A stretch of DNA of 64,000 nt from Leptospiraceae bacterium (lineage in GTDB: Bacteria; Spirochaetota; Leptospiria; Leptospirales; Leptospiraceae): the NCBI GenBank assembly GCA_016711485.1, contig JADJSX010000006.1, positions 420,001 to 484,000 on the forward strand, written 5' to 3'. The notes beneath the pieces were generated by a model. The model had not been told where the DNA came from. It did not search any database and saw nothing but the letters and a program-made list of their open reading frames with translations. Below, piece by piece: positions 26,826 to 35,726 of the stretch. The number at the start of each line of letters is the position of its first letter. Within the stretch, counting starts at the first letter, position 1. Both the position numbers and the translations under genes were made by a program.

Positions 26826-28115
26826 CTATGCCTTTTTCTTTGCGTCTTCGTAAGAAACTTCAGTTGGTCCAGTGTAAATTTGGCGAGGTCGACCAATTTT
26901 CATGTCTGGGGATTCGATCATTTCTTTCCACTGCGCAATCCAACCCGGTAGGCGACCCATCGCAAACATGACTGTAAACATATTAACAGGAATGCCAAGT
27001 GCACGGTAGATAATTCCACTGTAAAAGTCAACGTTCGGATATAGTTTTCTGTCTACGAAGTATGGATCATGTAAAGCTGCTTCTTCTAGTTCTTTTGCGA
27101 TATCAAGAAGCGGATCTTTAATACCCATTTTTTGTAGAACATTGTCACAGGCTTTTTTGATGATTTTGGCTCGTGGGTCAAAGTTTTTATATACTCTATG
27201 TCCAAATCCACTTAATCGGAAAGTAGAGTTTTTATCTTTTGCTTTTGCAACTACTTCTTTGACAGACATTCCACTTTGTTTGATTTCTGTTAACATTTCG
27301 AGAACTTCTTGGTTTGCTCCTCCATGTCTCGGACCCCAAAGTGCACAGATTCCCGAAGAAATGGCAGCGTAGATATTGGCTAAACTTGAACCAACTAAAC
27401 GGACTGTAGAGGTAGAACAATTTTGTTCGTGATCAGCGTGTAGTATTAAGAGTAAATTTAATGCTTTTACAATTTCTGGATCAATTTTGTAGTCTTCTGC
27501 CGGAACTGCAAACATCATATTCAAAAAGTTTCCACAATAATCTAGTGAGTTTTGTGGATGAACTGCTGGTTGGCCAATGGATTTTTTGTAGGAGAAAGCC
27601 GCAATTGTTGGAAATTTTGCGAGTAATCGACGAATCGATATTTCTCGGTGTTCTGGATTTTCTGGATCATAGGAGTCTTGGTAGTAGGTAGAAAGAGATG
27701 CAATCATACAAGACATGATTGCCATTGGGTGAGCGTCTTTTGGAAATCCACTAAATAGACGTTTTAGGTCTTCGTGGATTAGTGTGTGTTTGGTAAGAGA
27801 TTCATCCCAAGTTAAAAGTTCTTTTTGGTTTGGAAGTTTTCCATAAATAAGTAAATGTGCTACTTCTGTAAATGTGGATTTTTCTGCGAGTTGCTCGATT
27901 GGAATTCCCCTGTAGCGTAAAATTCCGAGTTCCCCATCTAAAAAAGTAATCGCACTCGTGCAAGCTCCTGTGTTTAAATAACCACTATCGATGGTTACGT
28001 ATCCAGTTTGTGCTCTAAGTTTTGTAATATCAATTGCTTTTTCTTTTTCTGACCCTTCAATTACGGGTAAATCGTATTCTTTATCGCCAATCTTGAGAAT
28101 TGCCTTTTCTGCCAT
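26826..28115 (-). CDS. gltA: Citrate synthase
   Basis: The protein has 429 residues from the ATG at 28115, preceded by AAGGA at a good distance; an upstream in-frame ATG adds 12 residues but has no ribosome site. Family markers: 'GYVTIDSGYLNTGACTSAITFLDGELGILRYRGIPIEQLAE', catalytic His in 'ILHADHEQNCSTSTVRLVGSS', second His in 'RLSGFGHRVYKNFDPRA', catalytic Asp in 'NVDFYSGIIYRALGIP' and the C-terminal 'GWIAQWKEMI...IGRPRQIYTG'. It condenses acetyl-CoA and oxaloacetate, the entry step of the TCA cycle. The length is that of the hexameric, Gram-negative type. Confidence 0.97.
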   Translation of the reverse strand: MAEKAILKIGDKEYDLPVIEGSEKEKAIDITKLRAQTGYVTIDSGYLNTGACTSAITFLDGELGILRYRGIPIEQLAEKSTFTEVAHLLIYGKLPNQKELLTWDESLTKHTLIHEDLKRLFSGFPKDAHPMAIMSCMIASLSTYYQDSYDPENPEHREISIRRLLAKFPTIAAFSYKKSIGQPAVHPQNSLDYCGNFLNMMFAVPAEDYKIDPEIVKALNLLLILHADHEQNCSTSTVRLVGSSLANIYAAISSGICALWGPRHGGANQEVLEMLTEIKQSGMSVKEVVAKAKDKNSTFRLSGFGHRVYKNFDPRAKIIKKACDNVLQKMGIKDPLLDIAKELEEAALHDPYFVDRKLYPNVDFYSGIIYRALGIPVNMFTVMFAMGRLPGWIAQWKEMIESPDMKIGRPRQIYTGPTEVSYEDAKKKA

Positions 28116-28260
28116 ATTTGTCTTCATCCTTTTAAAAAATTTAGAATTCAAGTAGATATAAAATTCCTATGTTAATTTAGTAAAACAAAATTTTATATGA
28201 GATAATTTTATCGTAATTTAATTGTTTACTCAAAAAAAATCAGAACAATACAGTTTCTGT

Positions 28261-30081
28261 ATGAGCCATAAGTCAAAAAATGATCCTAGGGGTATTTTAC
28301 ATTTTTTAGTTCAGATAAAATACAGGAATGTTGCGATAATCTGTATTTTTATTTGTTTTTTCCTAATTAATAATTGTGAAACAAAAAAGAAGGACTACCA
28401 GACGGAAGGATTCATTCTATTTGCACTTGCCGGATCTCAGCCGAGATCATCTAATTGTAATTATTCTGATTTCACTGCGGATTCGGGAGACGATCCTTTA
28501 CTTTCATCTGAATGGCATTTAAGCAATGGGGGAGAGGATTTGAACATTGGAACCGTTTGGGATACGAATCGTGGAGACGGAATTCAAGTGGCTGTTGTCG
28601 ATGATGGTTTAGATATCTATCATGAAGATTTAAGTATTAATTCTCTTTCGCTTGGGAGTTATAACTTTGGAACTGAGTATTTTGGATTTTCTCAATCCTT
28701 GTATGATCCCTATAGTGTGTATGCTGCACACGGAACTGCCGTCGGCGGAGTCATTGCTGCAAGAGATAAAAATGGAAAGGGAGTTTCCGGAATTGCACCA
28801 AGGGCTTGCCTAGCTGGGTACAATGTTCTTATTGAACTTACAGATGCAAATGAAAATACGGCAATGAGTTATAGAGCGCCTGAAATATCTGTTTCGAATA
28901 ACAGTTGGGGAGCGACAGACGGAACAGGAAAAACTGCCTCCTCTTCTTTTTTATGGAGAAATGGGGTTAACACAGGTTTATCAGCGGGGAGAGGCGGTAA
29001 AGGAACAGTGTACGTCTGGGCTGCTGGAAATGGGGCAAATACAAGTAATGCGGCTACTTTCGGTGGTCTCGAAACAGATAATGCCAACCAAGACGGCCAA
29101 GCTAATTATTATGGGGTTATGGCTGTTTGCGGAATAATGGACGATGGGAAACGAGTTAGTTATTCCGAAAAAGGCGCAAATTTATGGGTTTGCGGATATT
29201 CTCAGAAAACATCATTTAATTCAACGTTAGACGGAATATTAACAACGGATATTAGTAATGTATATGGATACAATCCTCTTCCATCTAGTTTTACTAATGC
29301 CGGTTATACTCAGTCAATGCAGTTAAATAATTTCAATTATAGTAAAATATTTAATGGCACATCCGGTGCTACTCCAATGGTGTCTGCGGCATCAGCCCTA
29401 ATTATAAAAGAAAACCCTAAACTTGGTTGGAGAGACGTAAAACTAATTCTAGCCGAATCAGCTAAGAAAAATGACCCTTTAGACTCAGACTGGCATACCA
29501 ATGGAGGAAGTAAAATAACAAATTCAGGAACTTCATACAATATTAATCATAAATATGGTTTTGGGGTAATTGATATTAGCCAGGCAGTTAGTTTAGCCAA
29601 AACATGGACGAATGTAGGGACACTTTTGACTTATGATACTGGAACTATTACAACTAACGCAACATTTTCAAATAATACGATTTTAACTGGTGGTGCATCT
29701 GTAACTCAATCCATTTCAAGTGGAAATACAGTGATAACGAAGATTGAATTTATAGAAGTTACAATTACTACGACTAGTGCAGATGCTTCTGATTTAGAAG
29801 TTGTTCTTACTTCTCCTTCTGGGACTAAGAGCACTTTAGCGGAGGCGCATATATGTGCGTCTGGAAATAATACAAACCCAATTAACAGTGCACAGACTGG
29901 TGTATGTGGAAATTATTCTGGTTGGGTTTTTGGAACGGCTAGGCATTTAGGGGAAACGGCAAGTGGAACTTGGACGTTACAAATTGCTGATAGAAGGATT
30001 GGTACAAATGATAGTACTGGACGGGGAAATGGTGGGACTTTATCGAGTTGGCGAATGAAGTTTTATGGAAGAGAAAATTAA
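28261..30081 (+). CDS. Subtilase (S8) lipoprotein with C-terminal P-domain
   Basis: A basic N-terminus and 'VAIICIFICFFLINNC' form a lipoprotein signal. The S8 catalytic triad is intact: Asp in 'VAVVDDGLDIYHEDL', His in 'AAHGTAVGGVIAARD', Ser in 'FNGTSGATPMVSAASAL'; the oxyanion Asn is in 'WAAGNGANTS'. The C-terminal 150 residues ending 'SGTWTLQIADRR ... LSSWRMKFYG' form a proprotein-convertase P-domain, giving a kexin-like architecture. There is little space (about 65 residues) between the lipobox and catalytic domain, so no normal prodomain; the following gene may supply it. The start is uncertain (TTG at 28222 is also in frame). Confidence 0.9.
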   Translation: MSHKSKNDPRGILHFLVQIKYRNVAIICIFICFFLINNCETKKKDYQTEGFILFALAGSQPRSSNCNYSDFTADSGDDPLLSSEWHLSNGGEDLNIGTVWDTNRGDGIQVAVVDDGLDIYHEDLSINSLSLGSYNFGTEYFGFSQSLYDPYSVYAAHGTAVGGVIAARDKNGKGVSGIAPRACLAGYNVLIELTDANENTAMSYRAPEISVSNNSWGATDGTGKTASSSFLWRNGVNTGLSAGRGGKGTVYVWAAGNGANTSNAATFGGLETDNANQDGQANYYGVMAVCGIMDDGKRVSYSEKGANLWVCGYSQKTSFNSTLDGILTTDISNVYGYNPLPSSFTNAGYTQSMQLNNFNYSKIFNGTSGATPMVSAASALIIKENPKLGWRDVKLILAESAKKNDPLDSDWHTNGGSKITNSGTSYNINHKYGFGVIDISQAVSLAKTWTNVGTLLTYDTGTITTNATFSNNTILTGGASVTQSISSGNTVITKIEFIEVTITTTSADASDLEVVLTSPSGTKSTLAEAHICASGNNTNPINSAQTGVCGNYSGWVFGTARHLGETASGTWTLQIADRRIGTNDSTGRGNGGTLSSWRMKFYGREN

Positions 30082-30157
30082 TTGTATATTTATGCGAACT
30101 AATTTTTTTGGCTAATACGTATTAGTTCCTATTTATATTATTATCAAAGAGGTTTAT

Positions 30158-30769
30158 ATGAAATCAATAAGTGTATTTAATCTTGCAAATAAAGGTAAAT
30201 TCCAATCTTTACAAAGTATAAATTCTTTTATTTATGGAATTTATATTCACTGTATGAGTGTTCTTCTTATATTCTTGGGAATATTTGGGTTAGCCGCTAA
30301 TCCAGTTCCATTTACTTGGTTAGATGGAGATCGTCAGCAAGTGATTTATCTCAATCCTAGTTTAGTTGCAGAATTAAAATCCTCAACAAATTCAAAACTA
30401 GATAAAAATCCAAGGATACTACACGTTCGTGATACAAAAATAAAAAATTCCATTCCTAAAGATGGAATTCCGAAACAGAACAAAGAAACCTATTCGGAAG
30501 TATTTGAGGAAAATGTAGGCGGTAGGAAAATGGCATTACCGGGGGATATATTTGTAGAATTTGATTCTACTTTTACTGAGGATAAAGTTAAACAATGGGC
30601 TTTTCTTCAAAACCTGACTTTGCTCCAAAAAATTAATTCCGATAAAAACATCTATCGAATCAAAACAAATCCAGGTTTGGAGAGCCTTACAGTAGCTAAT
30701 AGTCTTCTGACTCAAGTGGGAGTTGTTTCTGCTTTTCCAAATTGGTGGAGAGAGTCTGCACCTAGGTAG
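30158..30769 (+). CDS. Stand-alone subtilase prodomain-like exported protein
   Basis: The protein has 203 residues. A hydrophobic segment at about 26-47 (IHCMSVLLIFLGIFGLAAN) suggests export. The C-terminal 80 residues, 'GDIFVEFDSTFTEDKVKQWA', then 'LTLLQKINSDKNIYRIKTNPG' and 'LLTQVGVVSAFPNWW', follow the pattern of the N-terminal prodomain of secreted subtilases (beta-alpha-beta fold ending with V-x-x-A-x-P-N). An AGAGG ribosome site is present. It is 76 bp downstream of the protease that lacks such a domain, so an inhibitor/chaperone acting in trans is a reasonable inference. Confidence 0.65.
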   Translation: MKSISVFNLANKGKFQSLQSINSFIYGIYIHCMSVLLIFLGIFGLAANPVPFTWLDGDRQQVIYLNPSLVAELKSSTNSKLDKNPRILHVRDTKIKNSIPKDGIPKQNKETYSEVFEENVGGRKMALPGDIFVEFDSTFTEDKVKQWAFLQNLTLLQKINSDKNIYRIKTNPGLESLTVANSLLTQVGVVSAFPNWWRESAPR

Positions 30770-30886
30770 TAATAGGTATTTTGCATTTTGCATAGGAGTT
30801 GTTAGTTTGTCTTGACATTTTAAATCTTCTAAATTTAACATGATTTTGTATTTTGAAGCTTATAGATTTATTTAATAGGAGATTTT

Positions 30887-31309
30887 ATGAAAAAAATTAG
30901 GTTAATTGCTGCGATAGTTGCAATTCTATCTGTTGCAGTGTCGTGTGAAAGTATAGGACTTTTTGGTTATGGTGGAGTAAAAGGAAGTCAAGCCAAAAAA
31001 GAAATTAAAGCTGTAGCAGAAGAAACAGGCGTTATAAGCGGAGTCATAAATAACAGTTCTGCAAATGGTATAGCTCTCTCACTTTTAATAGATGGAGTCG
31101 TTGTACCAAGTTTAGCTGATATTAATGATTCATCTCATTATAGCCGTCCTTCTGTAGATGATTGCAAAAAGAACATTGCTAGTGTAGGATTAGTTCTTGG
31201 TACATGGATTGGAGCAATAACTTGTGATCTAAAGAAAACTCCAATGTTACTCCAAATTGGTGATGGAGATACTGGAAATGTTCTTCAACTTGGTCCACTA
31301 GGATTGTAA
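30887..31309 (+). CDS. Small lipoprotein, possibly TIGR04452 family
   Basis: The protein has 140 residues. Signal 'MKKIRLIAAIVAILSVAVSC' has a clear lipobox (VSC). The mature part is glycine- and serine-rich ('GLFGYGGVKGSQAKKEIKAVA'), with a cysteine pair at 'DDCKKNIASVG' and 'ITCDLKK'. The beginning of the mature protein resembles the Leptospira-restricted TIGR04452 lipoproteins as I remember them; this would need a profile search. An AGGAG-like ribosome site precedes the ATG. The function is unknown. Confidence 0.7.
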   Translation: MKKIRLIAAIVAILSVAVSCESIGLFGYGGVKGSQAKKEIKAVAEETGVISGVINNSSANGIALSLLIDGVVVPSLADINDSSHYSRPSVDDCKKNIASVGLVLGTWIGAITCDLKKTPMLLQIGDGDTGNVLQLGPLGL

Positions 31310-31456
31310 TTGAATCTTATTATTAATTTTGAAAATTCGATATTAAATTCGCCTACTAGAGGTGAGTTTAATGTCTTAGAGTTTAGCTTTTCAGATGTAG
31401 TATATTCATAAAGGGAAGGCTTATATTAAAAAAAGTTCATTTCAAATATTATAATA

Positions 31457-31605
31457 ACTGACGTTACGCAAAAGGAGAAAGGATTAATATTTATTGTATA
31501 TTAGGTTTTTCTAATTAATCAATAAATAAAAGTTTTTGGGCTGTAGCCCAAGTTTCCGATTGCCTTGTTACCTCACTTTGCGCTTTTTCGCGTAAGCTGA
31601 GGTAG
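31457..31605 (+). repeat. Family 2 repeat, copy 3 (degenerate)
   Basis: Begins CTGACGTTACGCAAAAGG; the middle 'AATTAATCAATAAATAAAAG' and 'GGGCTGTAGCCCAAG' align with the intact copies, and it ends 'TTCGCGTAAGCTGAGGTAG'. The ORF is broken by stop codons. It occupies most of the 378-bp gap ahead of the zinc ribbon-FHA/KAP pair; nothing else was seen in the gap. Confidence 0.6.
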
Positions 31606-31687
31606 TAAGTAAAACCTTCAAAGCAATTTCTTTTAATGAATAAAAAAAATCTTGTAATTTTATCGGAAGACAAAGAAAGATAAAACT

Positions 31688-32080
31688 ATGAGTGATACAG
31701 TAATTTCTTCCGTATTTATTTGCCCAAAATGCAAATACACAAATCCCCAAAAGTCCAAATTTTGTATGCAATGTGGAACACCGTTGTCAAACATTTCAAA
31801 CCCTTCGCAAACGGGAAAGTTAATTCTAATAGAAAATGGTTCAGATACTAACGAATTTTCTATCACAGAAAAAACTATTTTAGGAAAAGGAAATGATATT
31901 TCAGTTGAAGGTGCCGATTTTTCTAAAAATATTTGCGAGTTTCACTTGTCGAATGGAAAATTGCAGATTAAAACTTTTCAGAATGGAGTTTATCTCAAAT
32001 TAAACGAAGGGGCTTCCGTAAGTTTAGAATCTGGTTCTGAGTTAAAGATTGGAAACAAACATTTCAGAGTAGAATTCTAA
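31688..32080 (+). CDS. Zinc-ribbon protein with FHA-like C-terminus
   Basis: The protein has 130 residues. The N-terminal zinc ribbon 'CPKCKYTNPQKSKFCMQCG' has four Cys in CxxC pairs. Residues 45-130 are all-beta ('ITEKTILGKGNDISVEGADF', 'CEFHLSNGKLQIKTF', 'LESGSELKIGNKHFRVEF') and resemble a shortened FHA fold, though the usual GR and SxxH residues are not clearly present. The stop codon shares one base with the start of the 1169-residue gene (TAATG), whose N-terminus has the same kind of zinc ribbon. The two products probably work together. Confidence 0.75.
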   Translation: MSDTVISSVFICPKCKYTNPQKSKFCMQCGTPLSNISNPSQTGKLILIENGSDTNEFSITEKTILGKGNDISVEGADFSKNICEFHLSNGKLQIKTFQNGVYLKLNEGASVSLESGSELKIGNKHFRVEF

Positions 32081-35000
32081 TGAAAGTTTTTTGTCCTACT
32101 TGCCAGACTGAAAATCCAAGTATTGCAAGTTTTTGCTCCAACTGTGGATATAATTTAAAATTATATCATGAACGAAGTGATTTAGAGTTACTCAAGGAAG
32201 CGTTAGCCGGAAAGGATTATAAAGTAGAAAGACTATTAGACGGTGGGTCCCAATCAGATCCCTATCTGGGTGAACATTTACTGACTGGAGAAAAAGTAGT
32301 AATTCGTCTTTTAAAAAAAAAGCAACCCGAAGATATAAAAGAATTATTTCTGAATGGTATAAAATTAAACTCAAATTTCAATCATCCTAATATTCTAAAA
32401 GTACACGAAATTGGGTTATTGGATGATAGACCTTATTTTATCTCCCAATTTGCGGATAACGGTCCTTTGTCTTGGCTTGTAAAAGTATATGGAAATAGTG
32501 GTATGCCTATCGAAGAGGCAATTCGGTACACTATAAAAATTCTAAAAGGTTTACATGAAATCCATGAACAAAATGTAATTCACCGAAATATTAAACCGGA
32601 TGCAGTTTTTATTTTAAAAGATGGTGAACCTGTAATTGGAGAGTTTGGATTAGCAAAGTTAATTCAAGACGGACAAAAAATAAAAAGTGAAAGTTTAGTA
32701 GGGACTTTGGAATATATGAGTCCTGAGCGTTGTAAATTAGCAAAGAGTGTCGATCACAGAAGTGATATTTATTCAACTGGAATTATGTTGTTTCAATTGC
32801 TTACCGGCGAACTTCCATTTACCGGTGATACACAAACTTTAATTTATAAACAGACCAACGAAAAACTTCCGGTAATTACTTATAAACTATTGGCAAAAGG
32901 TTTAAATTCAATTATTAGCGGTAAAGAAAAATTATATTTAGCTTCCGGTGAATTACAGAATATTCTGGAAAAGGCATGTTCAAAAGGAAAAAGTAGTAGA
33001 TATAGTGATGCATTAGAATTTGCCAATGTATTAGAAAAATTTTTAGAATTTGTAAGTGTTCCACTCCAAAAAAATAAAATGGAAAATAGGTGGAAGGCTC
33101 TTAATCATTATAGAGCGGATCACAACGCAAGTGTAAGCGATGATAGATTGGGAATTTCAAATGCAGTAGATGCATTTGCAAGATTAATATCATCAAAATC
33201 CGTTCATCCACCTTTATCGATAGGGTTGTTTGGAAATTGGGGGGCCGGAAAAAGCTTTTTTATGAGTAAGTTATCTAAAGAAATAGAAAGGCTAACATCA
33301 AGTATTCGCAGTGATGTAAAATCTGGTATTTCAGCTAAAGATTTAGCTTTTTATGGAAATATCGTACAAATAGAATTTAATACTTGGCATTTTGTAGATG
33401 CAAACCTGTGGGCAAGTTTAGTTAATCATATTTTTTCAAACTTAAAAATCAAAGGGGAGCCAACTGACGAGGTAAAAGAAAGACGTAATTTTTTAATCAA
33501 AAGAATTGAAAATGAAAAAAATGGACTTTTAGATTTAGAAAAAGACGAAGAAAAATTTTCTTCCCAAATTGATTCAATAAAAGAGAAAATTGAAAACGAA
33601 TCTAATAATTATAATTCAGTGATTGGAAATTTATTTGACCAGTTTGTCGATGCTAGTGTGAAAGAAAAAATTTCACCCGATGAAATGAAGACATGGTGTA
33701 AAAAAGCCGGTATAGAATACAATGCCGAGGAACCCATTGCATCTCAAATGCATAGAGTGTATGAGGAGTCCAATCAGTTTAAAGAACTTCCTTTAATTAC
33801 ACAACTTAAAAAAAGATTTAAAGGTTACCTTTATTTTGGCGCAGTAATTCTAATATTATTTGCACTAGGAATATGTGGATCTATTGGATTTTATCTTTAT
33901 AAAGAAACGTGTATTGGTGAATATATAATCAATTTTTCCTCAAATATTAAAGAAGGAATTTTAGGAATTATTGGAAGTATAACTGCTATGTTTGCTCCAT
34001 TGTATCCAATCTTTTTAGGATTAAAAACTTGGGCTAAAAAATACTTAAACTGGGCACCAAATTTTTTAAAAAAAGTAAAAGATACAATGCCTAATTTAGA
34101 ATCTGAATTAGAAAAGAAAGAAAAAGAAAAAGAAGGAAAAATTTTAGAATTAGAAAATCAGAAAAATCTTTATATCGAAAAAAAAGAAAACGTTAGGTCT
34201 GAAATAAATAAATTGGAATCTGAATTAGATAAAACTTCAGACGGAGATTATTTATCTACTTTTATTAAAGGTAGAATGGGTACAGACGAATACACAAAAC
34301 ACCTTGGGTTACAAGCCAAAATTCGAAGCGATTTTGAACAATTATCTAATTTAATAGAAAAATATAATAAAAGCCTATTAGCCGGAGAAGTTACGGATAA
34401 CGATGATTATATGATCAATCGAATTGTCCTATACATTGATGATTTGGATCGTTGTCCTCCTGATAAAGTTGTAGAAGTTTTACAAGCTGTACATTTATTG
34501 TTGTCGTTTCCTGCATTTGTCGTTGTTGTAGCTGTTGATGCTCGTTGGGTTTCTCAGTCCTTACGCATCGGTTATAAGGATTTGTTTGGAGATAATACGG
34601 ACTTAGACGTGGATGGAGACGGAATTCCGGATAGTTTTAGGGCAACTCCTCATGATTATCTAGAAAAAATTTTCCAAGTACCTTTTTGGCTTTATCCAAT
34701 GAATATTGAAGGACGAAGAAATTTATTAGCACAATTACTCGAAAGTAATTTGGAAGCAACTCCTCAAAAAGCAGCAGAACCGGATTTAATTACTCCTTCC
34801 CGCGCTAGTGAGATAATTAAATCTTCCTTAGTAGAAGTTTCCTCAGAAAAAAAATCAGAAGATTTAAATTCAAATCCTCAAACCCAAGATGTAACTGAGC
34901 AAGTAGCTAATCCTGATTTGGCGCCAGATAAAGAAGAAGAAAAATTTCCTTTTAAATTAGAAGAGAGTTTGGCCGATTCAGAGCAGTTAACAATTAAACG

Positions 35001-35589
35001 AGAGGAAAATGATTTTTCCATGACTCTAGCCCCAATTTTAGGACTTTCTCCTCGGGCACTAAAACGTTTTGTGAACGTATATCTGTTAATTAAGGTAGGC
35101 CTTTCTGATTTACAGTGGAGAATTTATTATGAAAAAGTTCATCCAAAAACAGGATTAAAAGATGCTCGTGGAACAATTCGAAATTATCAATCCGTGATGT
35201 TTTTATTAGCGGTTATAACGGGATTACCTGCTACGTCTCGTATTTTTTTTAGGACGTTACGGACGAAAACTTTGCAAACTCTTGGAGAATTATTTGAGCA
35301 AATTGATGTTCGTAAAGTAAATAATGTTTGGTATATTCTTGGTGTACCTGCTGATGAACTTTCTATTAAAAAGAAAATACTCGAAAAAGGACTCCCATTA
35401 GAAACTAAAAAGGCGGAATCCAACTCAGACATAAATAAATACAATATGGAAATGGAGCTTCTACAGTTTACAAAGTGGTTAGATCGTGAAAAAAGAAATT
35501 GGTTTGAAGTAGATTTGGATCAGTTAAGATACTGGGATCCGGTAGTATCACGGTATTCTTTCCGAGTGGAACCTATTGACCAAGATTGA
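32080..35589 (+). CDS. Zinc ribbon-pseudokinase-KAP family P-loop NTPase
   Basis: The protein has 1169 residues. Zinc ribbon at 4-24 (CPTCQTENPSIASFCSNCG). Protein-kinase fold at about 48-330, but with key residues changed: the beta-3 Lys is Arg (VVIRLL), HRD is HRN ('VIHRNIKPDAVF') and DFG is EFG ('IGEFGLAKL'), with 'GTLEYMSPERC' kept, so it is probably a pseudokinase. KAP NTPase follows: Walker A 'LFGNWGAGKSF' at about 385, two membrane helices at about 585-607 and 625-647, charged coiled coils on both sides, Walker B 'VLYIDDLDRCPPDKVVEVL' at about 782, and 'FVVVVAVDARWV'. A 'DVDGDGIPD' calcium-loop-like insert is at about 844. The KAP family contains membrane-associated ATPases, some in defence contexts. 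The start overlaps the zinc ribbon-FHA gene by 1 nt. Confidence 0.88.
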   Translation: MKVFCPTCQTENPSIASFCSNCGYNLKLYHERSDLELLKEALAGKDYKVERLLDGGSQSDPYLGEHLLTGEKVVIRLLKKKQPEDIKELFLNGIKLNSNFNHPNILKVHEIGLLDDRPYFISQFADNGPLSWLVKVYGNSGMPIEEAIRYTIKILKGLHEIHEQNVIHRNIKPDAVFILKDGEPVIGEFGLAKLIQDGQKIKSESLVGTLEYMSPERCKLAKSVDHRSDIYSTGIMLFQLLTGELPFTGDTQTLIYKQTNEKLPVITYKLLAKGLNSIISGKEKLYLASGELQNILEKACSKGKSSRYSDALEFANVLEKFLEFVSVPLQKNKMENRWKALNHYRADHNASVSDDRLGISNAVDAFARLISSKSVHPPLSIGLFGNWGAGKSFFMSKLSKEIERLTSSIRSDVKSGISAKDLAFYGNIVQIEFNTWHFVDANLWASLVNHIFSNLKIKGEPTDEVKERRNFLIKRIENEKNGLLDLEKDEEKFSSQIDSIKEKIENESNNYNSVIGNLFDQFVDASVKEKISPDEMKTWCKKAGIEYNAEEPIASQMHRVYEESNQFKELPLITQLKKRFKGYLYFGAVILILFALGICGSIGFYLYKETCIGEYIINFSSNIKEGILGIIGSITAMFAPLYPIFLGLKTWAKKYLNWAPNFLKKVKDTMPNLESELEKKEKEKEGKILELENQKNLYIEKKENVRSEINKLESELDKTSDGDYLSTFIKGRMGTDEYTKHLGLQAKIRSDFEQLSNLIEKYNKSLLAGEVTDNDDYMINRIVLYIDDLDRCPPDKVVEVLQAVHLLLSFPAFVVVVAVDARWVSQSLRIGYKDLFGDNTDLDVDGDGIPDSFRATPHDYLEKIFQVPFWLYPMNIEGRRNLLAQLLESNLEATPQKAAEPDLITPSRASEIIKSSLVEVSSEKKSEDLNSNPQTQDVTEQVANPDLAPDKEEEKFPFKLEESLADSEQLTIKREENDFSMTLAPILGLSPRALKRFVNVYLLIKVGLSDLQWRIYYEKVHPKTGLKDARGTIRNYQSVMFLLAVITGLPATSRIFFRTLRTKTLQTLGELFEQIDVRKVNNVWYILGVPADELSIKKKILEKGLPLETKKAESNSDINKYNMEMELLQFTKWLDREKRNWFEVDLDQLRYWDPVVSRYSFRVEPIDQD

Positions 35590-35726
35590 TTTTATCGTAT
35601 ATTCGTCCCGTCCTGTAAGGTTGGACTTATATTTTGTACAGGTTCTAATTCGTTCTTAAAAATAGCTTGCAAAACCTATAAATTTTTGTGTTCAATAATA
35701 ATACAAATTTTAGAGGGAATCAATTT

